Positions 26,501 to 37,723 of a stretch of DNA of 64,000 nucleotides are shown here, in pieces. The stretch comes from Ceratobasidium sp. AG-K (lineage: Eukaryota; Basidiomycota; Agaricomycetes; Cantharellales; Ceratobasidiaceae), in assembly GCA_037039685.1 (NCBI GenBank), contig JAWNGF010000005.1, positions 3,038,001-3,102,000 on the forward strand, written 5' to 3'. The notes beneath the pieces were generated by a model. It saw only the letters and a list, made by a program, of their open reading frames with translations. It searched no databases and had not been told where the DNA came from. Position 1 is the stretch's first letter. Each line of letters begins with the position of its first letter. A program made the position numbers and the translations under genes.

Positions 26501-28827
26501 TCTCGAGCTTAGGAGACCATTTCCGTAAACGGACCATTGAGCAATCGTGTCGAAGTCGGCAAGTAGGGGTGGGTATGAAGAACAAGCGCATATACGGAAT
26601 CGTCACGCTCACTTGAATCTCGATATGGACTTCGAGTTATTTCAAAAATAAATGTTATATTAGTCCCGATTAGAATATTTTCATGGGCCGCTACAAGAGT
26701 GGCTACAAAACACACTTTGGTATGGCCGATAGACACGTCTCTAGTGGGAGTCGGCGGAGAAGACAACCCGTGAGAAACTCGTCCTGCGACGACGCAAACA
26801 CAGTATACACAGGCATAAACAGCCCGATGCCTGGCCCTACTGATACTAACCATCGCGGATAAGTCCGAGCCCGGAGCCAAATAATACCAGGGATATCGAT
26901 GTGATAATTGCAATGTCCAGTATCATGGAGCCTCCGAGTCCAAGGATGAGGAACGGGCCCACCAAGCTGGGTATAGCAGAGTTTCCAGAGTCGAGTCAAT
27001 CGAGTGAAAAGGTCGACACATGGAAGACCCTGAACTTTCGAATCTTGTCTCATCATGATCCAAAGCTTGTTCTCTTTTCGATTTGATTACCAAGTAATTG
27101 GGCTTAAAAGGGCAGAAAGCGGACGCCGGAGTGACTCGGCTCCGCACGATAGGATGAGCGCATGACTATGCTAATCATCGACCTACCCCCGGGCCATAGA
27201 GTTTACAAGGGGCTAGACCTATGAGAATATAACAGTAACCATACTGGACAGCATTATTGCGCGGTTGAGGCCGCATTGGATGAGTGGCGCCTTCGCTCAT
27301 TGCGGTTATTCTCCTTGGATATTGAAGCGGATTACTGGCAAGCAAGAGTCCGCTCCAGGCGATCCGTGACATGAATACCAAATCGAACTGCCATTCGCGT
27401 CGCAAGGTAATATTGCCAATTTCGTTGATGATTTATGCCCGGAAATGGATTTCTTGCGTCGCTGTGCGCGCCAAGTGCCATCTTGTGGCGGATTTTGAGG
27501 CGGATTTCGATGCAACCCTCTTGATGGATTCTGCACGCCACTAGGTTTCGTACGTACGACAGAAGCGTATGTCTCGTAGGAGCTAATTGACGCGAGTAAC
27601 TACTCCCAGCGTCGGGAGACTATGGTGGGCGGACAGGCGCAGTGCGACGGACAAGAGTAAATGACAGGTCTGCTTCTGGAAGCCGGAGAATCATATCGTA
27701 TGGACGTGTGTCCCAGGACCAATAACAGGCGCAGCGTGGACCAAAATCTGACTCCTGAGGAAAGCAGGTACCGTGTCCAAGGCTATAAGAAGTGGATATC
27801 CTTACACCGTATGAGATTTATACAATAAATGCACGTGTACCAGACAGCTATTATAAATTATTATTACTCGAGGTGCCGAGGATAGTCCACCAAGCCGCGC
27901 AACTCTGCTTGTTCGTGTTGGGCTTTATCCCATCCGCGCGTGCGTATTGTCCTGTATCCTTGTCTCTCAATTCCAACAGCAAAGGTCATGCCCATGCTTC
28001 ATTGTAATGCATCACGCACCCACACTTACTGACTTTCCTCCGTTGCCGTCGAAGGTGGCATTGTTCTCGATACGGCACTGAGATTAAAAGTCAGGTGACC
28101 GGCGCGGTCACGTGAATGTATCCGTGATTTCTAAATCAGATTATGTATATTTATAGACAAGGATTCTGGGCCCATAAACGCAGTTGCTGGACTATAGTGA
28201 CATCGGTGTCATGCGCGCTCCTCATGATGTATACAGTGCACAGAGGCAAGTACGTTATATTTACTGGTGGATTCAACCTTCACTCCGGGAATCGTAAAAG
28301 TAGCGCGTCCAACCCCACTATCTTACGCTGCTGGCCCGGAGGAATTGCCCCCTCAGGTGCGTCCACCTAAGGTCCAAAAGACGTAAGATAGACGTTGGCT
28401 CGTGCAGCTATGATACCAGAACTGGAGAATCCCCCGAGCACCGCCCAGTTTAGTGCTAGAATTAGCGCGCACGTTCTCCTTCTATTCTAGACCACTTCTA
28501 GATAAGCTCCTGTATGTGTGAAGTGGATAGGAGAATAACACGTGACGTGGGCATGTCTGACAGGCGGCGACCATCGAGGGTTGGGAACAGAATGCCGGCC
28601 CAAACTAGATATCTGTACGTAATGGACATACTCTGTGTTGAAGTGGCGAGTGATGTAGGCACTTGTGCAGAGAACAACGCGTGGCCAAGTCGATGACTCG
28701 ACCTGGGCCAGCAAATCCCGTCGGGGGTGGGGTTGGTTGGTGCAAAAGGGTTGCCTTGGCTAATGCCAAACTGATAAATGGATTGAATGGCACAAAATAC
28801 TCGTTCGAAGGACAATTCTGACAGTGC
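23551..28827. other. long gene-poor stretch
   Basis: Several open frames of 100-175 aa on both strands overlap each other and have no recognisable motif, codon pattern or intron structure, so I call none of them genes. Two short strings recur about 0.5 kb apart (GCTGGACGT.CCTCG near 24910 and 25467; GAAGGCATTGAGCAGTC near 25200 and 25707), hinting at another decayed duplication. Confidence 0.4.
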
Positions 28828-29787
28828 GTGCGCGTGTGCGCTCGACCCAGCCACCAGATTATTCAGAGTATTAACGCTGAACTTCCGCCAGGCAAAGGCC
28901 CACTCAAGCCAAGCCTGTGGAAACCTAAGCCCCCGCAAAAACGTGTCCGACATGGTACAGTTAAAGTGGCTACGTTAAGTCAAGCGCTTGGGAATATCAA
29001 CCTCAAAGTGTTCGCGAACATGCCCGTGGAGATCCTTACTGAGGCGGGTTTATGGTCGGACATGAGACCTCGGCATTCGATATTGACTAGGTTGATCAGA
29101 TTACCAGGTGTCTTCGCCCACTTGAGCTCATAATGCTCTCGAGGGTAAGCAAATTCTTCCGTGGGTTTCTTATGAATCGGCGAGCGTGTTGGATCTGGCG
29201 GTCGGCTCAACTTAATGTCCCGGGGCTACCGCCATGTCCCAGGAGCTTAGGTGAACCACAGTATGCGGCGCTACTATTTGTCAGGGAGTGTTCGGTGAGT
29301 CCTCTGGTGTTCCCAGTATTTTTTAGTAACCCAATACTCATAATTGTCGAAGAGTTGTGGCAAGCGGACTAGTCGTCGCGTGGATGTTGCACTTCTGGTC
29401 CGGTTATGTGCAAGCTGTCGTGATCAGCAGTGGGTGGTGCGGTATTTGGGATCTGGGACCTGGTATTAACTTGCATCTAGAGCAGTTGATACCCGTAGAT
29501 TAACGGACAAGAGTCTCGTGGTTGCATCCTATGGTAAGTGCTGAGGGCGACCACTCGCCGGAGCTTGCGCGATTTCAGACCTCGTGCCGGGGAAGTACTA
29601 CTGTGGTAATGAGGGCAGATCATACTGCTTGCTCAATGATGTGGTGGATGTGAAAGTTACGCTTAAAATTTTTTACTCTTCGAGAGATGAAGATGCCAGG
29701 GCATCGTGGGTGAACGAAAGGCAAAATGAAGTTCAGCGGAGATACAAGGTAAGGCGGGTTGCTGAATTCAAATCGAAGCAGTTCTAA
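28828..29787 (+). pseudogene. F-box protein gene relic
   Basis: Pieces on the + strand join into a product like the F-box proteins abundant in Agaricomycetes. The F-box helix 1 (LKVFANMPVEILTE, about 29005-29045) leads across an intron 29055-29107 into CLRPLELIMLSRVSKFFR and FLMNRRACWIWRSA, then PGLPPCPRSLGEPQYAALLF. A second intron 29295-29352 leads into CGKRTSRRVDVALLVRLC, a cysteine-rich segment that follows the F-box in this family. Further right, 29584-29787 resembles a later exon (EGRSYCLLNDVVDV, then WVNERQNEVQRRYKVRR). I could not join this last part in frame, and no convincing start or C-terminus exists, so the gene is probably broken. F-box proteins recruit substrates to SCF ubiquitin ligases. 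Confidence 0.55.
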
Positions 29788-30298
29788 TGGTATGCGTTTC
29801 TCGGAGGATAACAGGATCTGTATCCCTTGGCGGAGTGGCTTCGGGCCCGAGGGAAGCCATTTTCCAAAAATTCCAGGGAGTATCGATTGGGAAGCAACTG
29901 CCCATGATGTTTTGCCGCGTGCATACCAGTTTGCTCGTCAGCCCGTTGGTAGAATCACTGTAATACCACAATATCTCCATTCATTGATGCTTGTTGTGGG
30001 GACTGGGATCGCACAAGTCTGTGTGGCAATCTATGTACTTGAGTTCGTCCAAACCTGGTTCTTCGTCCTCCACTCCCTGTCCTGGATGCTGTCCTGACGA
30101 ATCCTACGTGAGAGGGCTTACGACCTCGAAACCTGGCCTGTCCGATGGCCCTCACCGTGCGAAACTGAGCATACAGCTCCTATTTGGGAGAGGGAAAGGT
30201 TTATAACCATACCTGGAGCCTCACTCAGTGGGATGTTGTTGGTGCCGATGTTGTCCTGCGCAAACTTTCATAACAAATCCTATTATTTTATACGCTTA
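29788..30298. other. intergenic, left flank of pogo-like element
   Basis: No gene recognised. The last two bases, TA at 30297-30298, are the left copy of the transposon target duplication. Confidence 0.4.
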
Positions 30299-30321
30299 CC
30301 GTACCACCCCGGGAAGCGGGA
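30299..30321 (+). repeat. left terminal inverted repeat
   Basis: Begins CCGTACCACCCCGGGAAGCG and matches the reverse complement of 32682-32704 except at one position (C/T at base 6). Confidence 0.9.
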
Positions 30322-30562
30322 CGGATTTCGGGTATTCGTGAAATTGCTCAATGAGTTCTTGATGTATGGTCTAGATAATTGGTATAAATATGATTAGCCT
30401 ACCGTAGAATAGTCACAGAAAATTTCAGCGTGGTACACGAAGTAGCTCAGTTGCTACGCCTGTTTTCGCATTTTCGCTCAATATCCAATATACGGTGAAG
30501 CGGGACACGTGACTTTGACGCGCTCTGGTTGCCGCACACCACGCCAATGAAGAAAAGGCAAG

Positions 30563-32518
30563 TTGTCTGAGGGTATATTACTATTACACAGCTCATATAA
30601 ATTCCTCAGAGGGCTAACAACGGAGGAAAAAGAGAAAAGAATCCAGTTGGCAATTGAAGATGTTACCAAACGCGGAATGAAACAATCCGTTGCAGCCAGG
30701 CGTCGAGGCGTAGCAACATCGACTCTGTCGGGCCGCCTGAATGGTCGACGCGAGAGACACGAGGCACACGCTCACGAGCAACTGCTATCGGAGGAAGAAG
30801 AAGCTGAGTTAAAGAGCTGGTGCTTGCAAATGCAGCTGCGATTCCTTCCCGTTCGTCTTCCACATGTGATTGGTTGTGCCGAGTCTATACTGCGCAGAAG
30901 GATTGGAGATACGGAACCCGATGTGCATGTCGGCAAACACTGGATTGAGAGATTTCTCATGCGGCATCCCGAGCTTCGAGTGACCACCAGCAAACGGCTC
31001 GATGAGAGGCGGGCCATGGCCAAGAACCCTGTCAACATCATGGAATTTTATGTGATGGTATGAGTCTTCACTTACCTCGAGATGATCTTACCCAAATGTG
31101 CACCATAGCTCTCTAATGTGTATGAGAAGTATGGTATCCTGCCCAAAAATATATTCAATATGGACGAGAAAGGATACATGCTAGGCATGATTGGCAAGGA
31201 GAAAGTTGTAATCCTACGACGAGGTCATCGGGATGGGTATGCTGGTGGAGCAAAGCATAGTGAGCCATGTAAATCTCATGGTCGGAGTCAGATACTCACA
31301 CAAAGCAGATGGAAACCGTGAAACAATAACAACCATTGATGGAATATGTGGTGATGGCACCGTATTGCCCACTATGATCATTATGAAAGGGATCTACGTG
31401 CAGACGACTTGGTTGGAATATAGTCCACTTGAGCCTGAGACTCGGTGGGCATGCTCCCCAACTGGGTGGACAAACAATAAATTAGGGGTGGAATACATCA
31501 AGGCATTTGACAAATGGACACAGGATAAATTGTACGTCAAAATATGCAATAACAAACTGTTGTAGAGACCTTACACATTGTCTCTTAGATTGGGCGGGCA
31601 ATGGCGCTGCTTGATTCTGGATGGACACGGCTCGCATTTGACATTTGAGTTCCTGCAGTACGCCTGGGATGCTCGCATTATTATTGTCGGACTCCCGAGC
31701 CACACAACAGACTTTCTCCAGCCCTTGGATGTGGCACTTTTTCGACCCATGCAACGCTTTTATGGGCAAGCTGTTGAAAATCGGGCCCAAAGGATGCTTG
31801 CCGTGACCAAGGCAAGCTTTGCCAAGTGAGTGGAACTCCAGATCTATCCTTCTCAGCTGCTGATTCTCTGCCAAATAGGCTGCTTCACGAGGCTAGACAG
31901 AAGGCCTATACCCGAGAGAACATCTTGTCGGGATTTGAGGCAACAGGTATCTATCCACTTGATGCGTATAGGACTCAGGTCATGCAGAATTTCCAAGCAA
32001 AAATGCGGGCCGCAAACCAAACGCCAGCCTCCAGTGAGGAGACTCAACCGGCCCTGAGACGTTGCCGACGCCGCCGAGCTCTTACAGCAAAAGCCCAGGA
32101 TCTTGTGGACAATAAGGAATCAAGTCCCGAGGAGCTTCGGAATGCATTAGCTGCCGCATTGGAGGTAATTGACGGAGTCGAGGCACGAGCAGTTATTCTG
32201 GAGACGGATCTTCAACAGCTACGGGAAGCACTACATGAGAAGACCAAGAGAAAACCACGAGGTACTCGGATGGGACGTGCTCGAGTGTATGAACAGAAGG
32301 AGATAGAAACTGTGCGGCGAGAGGAGGAGTCACGTGCTCAAGCGCGTGGTTCAATAACCCGGGGTCGAGCCCGCGGTCGGGGACAAAACCGAGGTCGAGG
32401 GGGCCGCGGCGGACAACAAAACGTACGCGGCAATAATATATTGCGTCCTGAGAGTGCTCAGAGCGAATCTAGTGAGCAGCAGTCTGACGTGTCTCTGGAA
32501 TCCGAGGATTCAGCCTAA
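30563..32518 (+). CDS. pogo-like DDE transposase, five exons
   Basis: Exons about 30563-31057, 31109-31236, 31292-31531, 31589-31825 and 31879-32518; introns are 51-57 nt and all phases match, giving up to 579 aa. Order: N-terminal helix-turn-helix (EKRIQLAIEDV...SVAARRRGVATSTLSGRLNG), a second CENP-B-like DNA-binding part ending KHWIERFLMRHPEL, then the DDE core with acidic residues in NIFNMDEKGY, CLILDGHGSH and TTDFLQPLDV. The C-terminal ~200 residues hold a helical segment and an RG/RGG-rich basic tail (about 32340-32430). The first ATG in this frame lies well inside (GMKQSV), so the true start, possibly in a short upstream exon, is unresolved. It cuts and re-joins the element ends. Confidence 0.85.
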
Positions 32519-32681
32519 TTTCCCCCTCCGAGCGACTCTTTTGTATTTTTTCTCTGTATGTTTTGGGTTGAAACTTGTGTATATAATATTCTACTGTGTT
32601 CTCTATATAATCCATTCACTTACTTAGAATAAATGGTTAGGATGGTGGAGAAAAATGTGTTTGTCCCGCTTCCCCGGGAAA

Positions 32682-32704
32682 TCCCGCTTCCCGGGGTGAT
32701 ACGG
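32682..32704 (-). repeat. right terminal inverted repeat
   Basis: Inverse of 30299-30321 with one mismatch; followed by TA at 32705-32706. Confidence 0.9.
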
Positions 32705-32809
32705 TACCCGATATTACAACTTTAATTAATACATAAAATCGAAGCTTCTGACATCCCTGAGGATAAAAGCGCTGTACGTGAAGCTAATAGATATGGAATA
32801 CTAAATATT

Positions 32810-35800
32810 TCACAAGGGCTCAAAATGCGCCCATCCTGGTGCATCACTTCCCCCCTTGGTTAGTGCCAAGCATGAGCCGCATACATAGACACAAAAGTGA
32901 GTTACACTCACCTCCCTATCAATCATCTTAACCCCCCAAGTTTTGTAGTGCTCCTCCCAATGCAACTCCACGAGCCTATCGAAGATGCCCCGTGGGAGCT
33001 CATCGCGTGCGCTCGCGAATACCGACGGCCGGGTTCCCAGGTGCTTGAGGAATTCAGCGTCGGTTGGGTCGGTCGACGCTGACAAAAGTTGGAACATGGC
33101 TTCGGATGGATTGAGGATATTAATGATGAAGCTACATTTGTGTTTCCGAGCGAGAGCCACGGACGAGAGAGGTAGCGTAAGTGGGGGATACGTGCACCTC
33201 CAGACCGACCAGTCCATAGGTGGGTCTGGGAATTTTAACAGGTTCTATTTGCAGAACTGGTTAGTCTGAACTATAGGGCGGCCAATACAGGCGTACCGGC
33301 GCAAATGCATGTATGCGCTTATTCAACTCCTGGATCTTGCGTCGTTCGACATCCGCGGGCGTAAGTGATACTCGACGAACCCTGGGTCCGTATTTCGTCT
33401 CCGAGTCGCTACTATTTCTGGACTCTTGGCTATCCGATATTTCTTCCTCTGACATGGTGGTGAGAGGATGCGAGGGCTGTCGGCTCGATTGCCTAGTTCG
33501 AGAAGGTCCGGGAGTTTCACTGACAACTGTACTGCGCCGACGCGACGGTGGGGGGCTAAACAAGACCTCGGTTTCGCCATCAACCACCTTGTCGCGATTC
33601 GAGTCGGAGCCAGCATCGTCCTCCTGGATGTCGTCGGAATCTATAATAGCGCCCATCGGCGTGTCCTCTTCGGAGGTTGTATCGAGTATCTCGATAACTG
33701 AATGAGAATCCGTCGAAGTCGAGGGCTGCAGATCGGATGAGGAGGGATGATAATAAGACGGAAATTCTGACGTACCCGTCCTGGCTGAGTTTCGAGTTTC
33801 ACCGGGGGTCCCTAGAATGAACATTGAGCATCCATTCTTCAAAATTATGGGATTTGACTCACTGGCGGCGCCATTTCATCATCATCGGTTGACAGGACAA
33901 TATACTCGGGGGGCGCGGCTGTCGTCGCAAGTTGTGACAACCGAGTTTCTAATGACCGAGACTCCACGCCCGACGAGGTGGCTCGTCTACTAGACGCTCC
34001 TCGGCCTGACTCTGTAAATTGAGCGGACGACTCCTGGGTTGTATGCGGGTCGGCCAGTCTTGACTGGTTCGATGGGCCGGCTGATGCGTTGATGACGGAT
34101 GAGCGCGCCACCACCCCCGATACGCTCCTTCCGAGTCCAGGCACAGACCATCCCGAGAGGCCAGTTGGCTTTGACGGTCCGGACTTTGAACTCGGCGATG
34201 CACCTGTCCCTCTAGCCCTCGAAGAACCGGCGCCCGCGGAGTTCGTTCCCTGGGTTGACTGCCACCCACCCAACGACTGACTCGATTGTGGGCCATCTCC
34301 GCCCCTGTATCCTCCAAGTGATGGGCTCGACCAACGCTCCCACCCTCCCAACGACGGACTCGATCCCCGCCCTACTCGAGCGCGCTTGAAACGATCCATG
34401 GGTTCGTCATCCAGCGATGCCTCGTCGTCCGAGCTTGGCTGCTGGATCCACGTATGCATGTAATTTCGCTCGTCCGTGTTCGCCCTGCCTTTGCCCTTGT
34501 CCAGATGTCGACCCTTGGAGCTACTGACCGACCTCCCTTTGCCTTTTAAGCGACTGTAGGATCGACCACCCGAGTCCGACTCCATATCCGCGTCATGATC
34601 TCCCTCGTTTTCGAGTTCGGCCTCGCGTCGGACCCGGTTGAGGTAGTGTCGAAGGCGCGAATGCTCCCGATGATACTAAATGATCGTGATTGGTAGAAAT
34701 TGTATGCGAGAAAGCGTCAGTACCAGTATACTTTTGTGAGCAAGTCCTGAGGATAATTTGACATACCCAAGCGAGGGGGTCTACCTTGTCCCAAACGTAA
34801 TCCCAAACTCCCCACCCAGCACGGCTATCTTGCACAGCTAATTCTCGCATAGCAGGGGCGGCTTCGGCCCAACGCTTTAGGGCGGTTTTGGAAATAACCC
34901 GATCCTGCAGATATAGATGGTGTGCATGAAGTCATACGCAGAGGGAGGGACGTACCACTCCTGTATGCAGTGTTGCATACTCGAGCATCCATTCTGCGTG
35001 ACAGACAAAAGTGTGACGAGCTTCAGAGGTGTGCCTCCGAGCACCGCGATAGTTGTCTTGCTTGTCTGGAAGATGTGCCGTATTGAACTGGTGTTCGGTG
35101 ATTAGCTATGCGGAAGTTCAATATATGACTCATATAATAGTAAAAGCGAAATCCCGTACCCGTTTGATGAACCACTCTATATCCCGCTGTTCAACGGGGG
35201 TCCGAAGGCCGTCCTCCTTAGACGTATTGAACATAAAAGTCTTGAGCTTGATGCGCTCAATGTAAAGCATGCACCGCGCAAACGTGCGTTTATCCATCGA
35301 GCGAATTTGCAAGATGCGCTCTGCCGTGTACCCGTCGAACTCGTGAATAAATTGGACCCTAATCTTGCTAGGATCTCTTTCGTCCGCTGCATTAGGCAAC
35401 TGGTTAGCATACTAAATTTGAAATATATCTGTGCACTCACGTCTATATACTGGAAGATTCCTGTACACACCGTGGACCGCCACCCAAAGCCCCAATTTGC
35501 AAGCCTGCTCGCTGACATCCGCACCTTGTGCTCTGAGCCTCTCGACGCCCTCGAGCGATAATTCCTTGACCTTCTTGACTTGTACGAGAGCCCGGAACTG
35601 GGCCATTGCGCGAATAGTTTCCTGGCGCTTTCGGGCGTCGCGAGACAGCTCACGCTCCGCTGGCCATCCAGGCGCAAAGTCGTCAAATCCAAGGTATATC
35701 GTCGATTCGGGGTTTGGAATTTCGACGCAGATTTGGTAGTATTGAACTTCGAGCGCGCGGACAGAGGCGGACATCGGGAAGATTTCGTGAAACGGGAAAG

Positions 35801-35867
35801 GGCCCCAGTGGTCGGGGTAACACTCGTATGGAAAATGGGGGGTTCTAAGTCTGCCTGTAAGATTCAT
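32810..35867 (-). CDS. unrecognised 878-aa protein with SUMO-interaction-like motifs
   Basis: Eight exons on the minus strand: 35867-35451, 35399-35160, 35087-34956, 34904-34767, 34675-33859, 33811-33297, 33244-32912 and 32854-32810. All junction phases agree. The intron after 33859 needs the modest donor GTCAAA; a stronger GTGAGT 5 nt earlier would break the frame. Residues 1-310 are compact, with an aromatic N-terminus and charged helical stretches (about 80-110). Residues 340-560 are disordered, Ser/Gly-rich, with basic clusters (RFKRARVGRG) and three SLGG(W/Y) repeats. Residues 567-576 (YIVLSTDDDE) and 620-631 (VIEILDTTSEED) look like SUMO-interaction motifs: hydrophobic core then acidic run. 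The C-terminal ~110 residues look folded again. I do not recognise the family. The motifs suggest, but do not prove, a nuclear protein. Confidence 0.75.
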
Positions 35868-36454
35868 GGTATTGAAGTCGTGGAAACCACGATACGCAAG
35901 TGGTTGTCGTCGATCACTGGAAGCCTCGAGTCTTTCGAGTTAATCGAAATTACAATCACGTGATGATTACCCAAACTGGAAGCACAACTCCACCCACACG
36001 AAGCCTCTGGTCCACCACCAATAGGAGACGTGGTAAAGGTTTGATCAGCAAACGTCTTGACCAAGTCTTGATTTAACCCAGTGGGACTTGAACTCATGTA
36101 TATATTCTCTACCAAGCTAAGAGGTGTTTGCTGAGCACCAGCAACACTCCAAGTGCCCTGGGGACCTCCGGAATCTCTGTTGACGTGCATAGGTGATTCC
36201 AGGGCGTTTAAGAATACCAGAAAACTCTACCTGTCATAGACTGAACTTATATAACTGGATTGAGTTAACACTATGAGAGAACCGAATCGACTACTGGTGG
36301 AATGAATGAGCAAGGCGATGAGTCTTGTTGTTCTGCACAACAAACGCAAGCGAGTTTGAAACAACCCCCTCTTGAAGCCCCAAAGGTTCTAGATCAGCAA
36401 GGGTCCAAGATAGCGTTCCAAAGTTGTGGAAGACTAGGCTAGGGGATTAGCTCC
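35868..36454. other. 5' flank of the 878-aa gene and left flank of element A
   Basis: Promoter side of the minus-strand gene. A minus-strand open frame 35864-36190 (about 108 codons) starts with ATG at 36190 but has no recognised motif; it might be an upstream exon or nothing. Confidence 0.4.
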
Positions 36455-36459
36455 CAAAG

Positions 36460-36917
36460 TGTCGTAAGCTTCTTCTTAATGGCTATGAGACAAGCTGCGA
36501 TGGAGAGTGGACGGCACTAAGACCTAAGAGACCTCTTGAACCGCAACACACTTAAGTGTCTGTAGGCTCTTGAGGGTAGGGGTGGTTCAAAGTGTCACTC
36601 AAAGGGAATGTTAGACGAGACAAAACAAGCTGGGGATACCAGACTTGTAGGTCCTCTATATATATTCAAGAGGCGGCCGAGTCATACAGGACGCAGCCAC
36701 ATGAGTCACAGCAGTCAACCAGTCAGGAGTGTCCATGTGAGTCATGCTGTATGAACAGACATGACTCGTACAAAGCACGGCCGCGTTACGCAATGTAACA
36801 GAGTAACCACAAGAAGGTGGCAACGCGGCAAGCGGAAACGGAAACACAACACAAAAAAGAAAGGAACAGGAGGGCGAGACAACAGGCGAGTCCGATGTCG
36901 AGAGCTGGCTCACGACA
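36460..36917 (-). repeat. element A 3' LTR
   Basis: 458 bp, no difference noticed from 43235-43692. On the minus strand it has a TATATATA box 33 nt upstream of AGCTTGTTTTGT (reverse complement of 36619-36630), the presumed RNA start. Confidence 0.92.
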
Positions 36918-36920
36918 TTA

Positions 36921-36930
36921 CTCCCCCCTA
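36921..36930 (-). other. polypurine tract of element A
   Basis: TAGGGGGGAG on the minus strand, three bases from the 3' LTR; the usual primer for plus-strand DNA synthesis. Elements B and C have AGGAGGGGG in the same place. Confidence 0.7.
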
Positions 36931-36958
36931 TGAGTCCATTTGGGGGACCTGAATGGAC

Positions 36959-37723
36959 TTACTGCACCGCGCAGTCCTCTCCTTTCCTCAGCATAAACTC
37001 CTCAAGCCCTTCATCTTCCTCCAAAGTCAGGTCGATGGGATTGAACGCCGTGTTCCCCAGTTCGTCCGAGAATTTTTCCCACTCCTCCCACGTCTCCTCC
37101 TTTGTCCAGTCGGCCTTGGACCAGTCCAAAACCCTTTCTTGCGCCTCCACAAACTCCTTGTCCCATTGTCGCACGTCTGGCTCCGTCTCCTTCCATGCTG
37201 ACACGTCCCCTTCTTCCCACTTCCACCAGTTAGGCGCCCACTCGAACTTCTCCTTCTGGTACCTTCCCCTTTCCAGCTTCCAGTCGCTCAAGTCCCTCTC
37301 GTAGTTGGCATCCCAGGCGTCGTTCCACCGGGGTCGCAGTGTTGGTTGCCTCCCGTCGTACCCTGGTACCCACTCGCTCGAGTAAGCCCCTTCTTGTCCC
37401 CATTCAACCACCCCAAGCATGTGGGTGGAGAGGAGAACGACCTCCGAGACCTGGAATGCGGCGCACCCCCGGCAGACGAATATGTCCTTTCGTAGTAGCT
37501 GCATGCGTGTCGGCCATTTTTTTCCGACCCATTGGAATTCCCCCAGGTCTGAGTGGAGGATGTCGTCTGAGGCCCTGAAGTGCATTCTTCCCGAGCCTTG
37601 TTGCGACCTCTTGAAGACGTAGAGGGCGGCCCCGGAGTCAAGGACCCTTGCTGTGGCAAAGGCAGGTCCTTCGAGGACGCGGGTGAGGTTGTTGGCAATG
37701 GTGGACCGGGTGACAGCAGGCAT
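36959..37723 (-). CDS. third ORF of element A, 254 aa, unknown function
   Basis: Starts at ATG 37723 (MPAVTRSTIANNL) and ends 29 bp before the polypurine tract. Its first ~435 nt overlap, in another frame, the tail of the pol frame after the chromodomain. The protein has an N-terminal half with no motif I know and a Trp- and Glu-rich C-terminal half (KFEWAPNWWKWEEGD, SKADWTKEETWEEWEKF). It ends with NPIDLTLEEDEGLEEF, a textbook-like SUMO-interaction motif. There are no membrane segments, so it is not an envelope gene. It could be a fungal gene captured by the element or a regulatory or targeting factor; function unknown. Confidence 0.6.
   Translation of the reverse strand: MPAVTRSTIANNLTRVLEGPAFATARVLDSGAALYVFKRSQQGSGRMHFRASDDILHSDLGEFQWVGKKWPTRMQLLRKDIFVCRGCAAFQVSEVVLLSTHMLGVVEWGQEGAYSSEWVPGYDGRQPTLRPRWNDAWDANYERDLSDWKLERGRYQKEKFEWAPNWWKWEEGDVSAWKETEPDVRQWDKEFVEAQERVLDWSKADWTKEETWEEWEKFSDELGNTAFNPIDLTLEEDEGLEEFMLRKGEDCAVQ

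Larger units (their letters stand above)
30299..32704 (+). mobile_element. complete pogo-like (Tc1/mariner superfamily) DNA transposon, 2406 bp
   Basis: Terminal inverted repeats of 23 nt (30299-30321 and 32682-32704, one mismatch) bound the element, and TA dinucleotides flank it on both sides (30297-30298, 32705-32706). This is the TA target duplication expected of Tc1/mariner/pogo elements. One five-exon transposase gene fills the interior and has an open frame end to end. A second inverted copy of the inner TIR motif (TCCCGCTTCCCCGGGA) lies just inside the right end at 32664-32679. Intact ends plus an intact gene suggest a possibly active copy. Confidence 0.88.

Noticed and set aside
35864..36190. 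108-codon minus-strand frame upstream of the 878-aa gene, containing tRNA-like D-arm and T-arm strings
   Set aside because: The two arms are only about 9 nt apart, leaving no room for an anticodon arm, and the T stem has a mismatch. No domain was seen in the frame.
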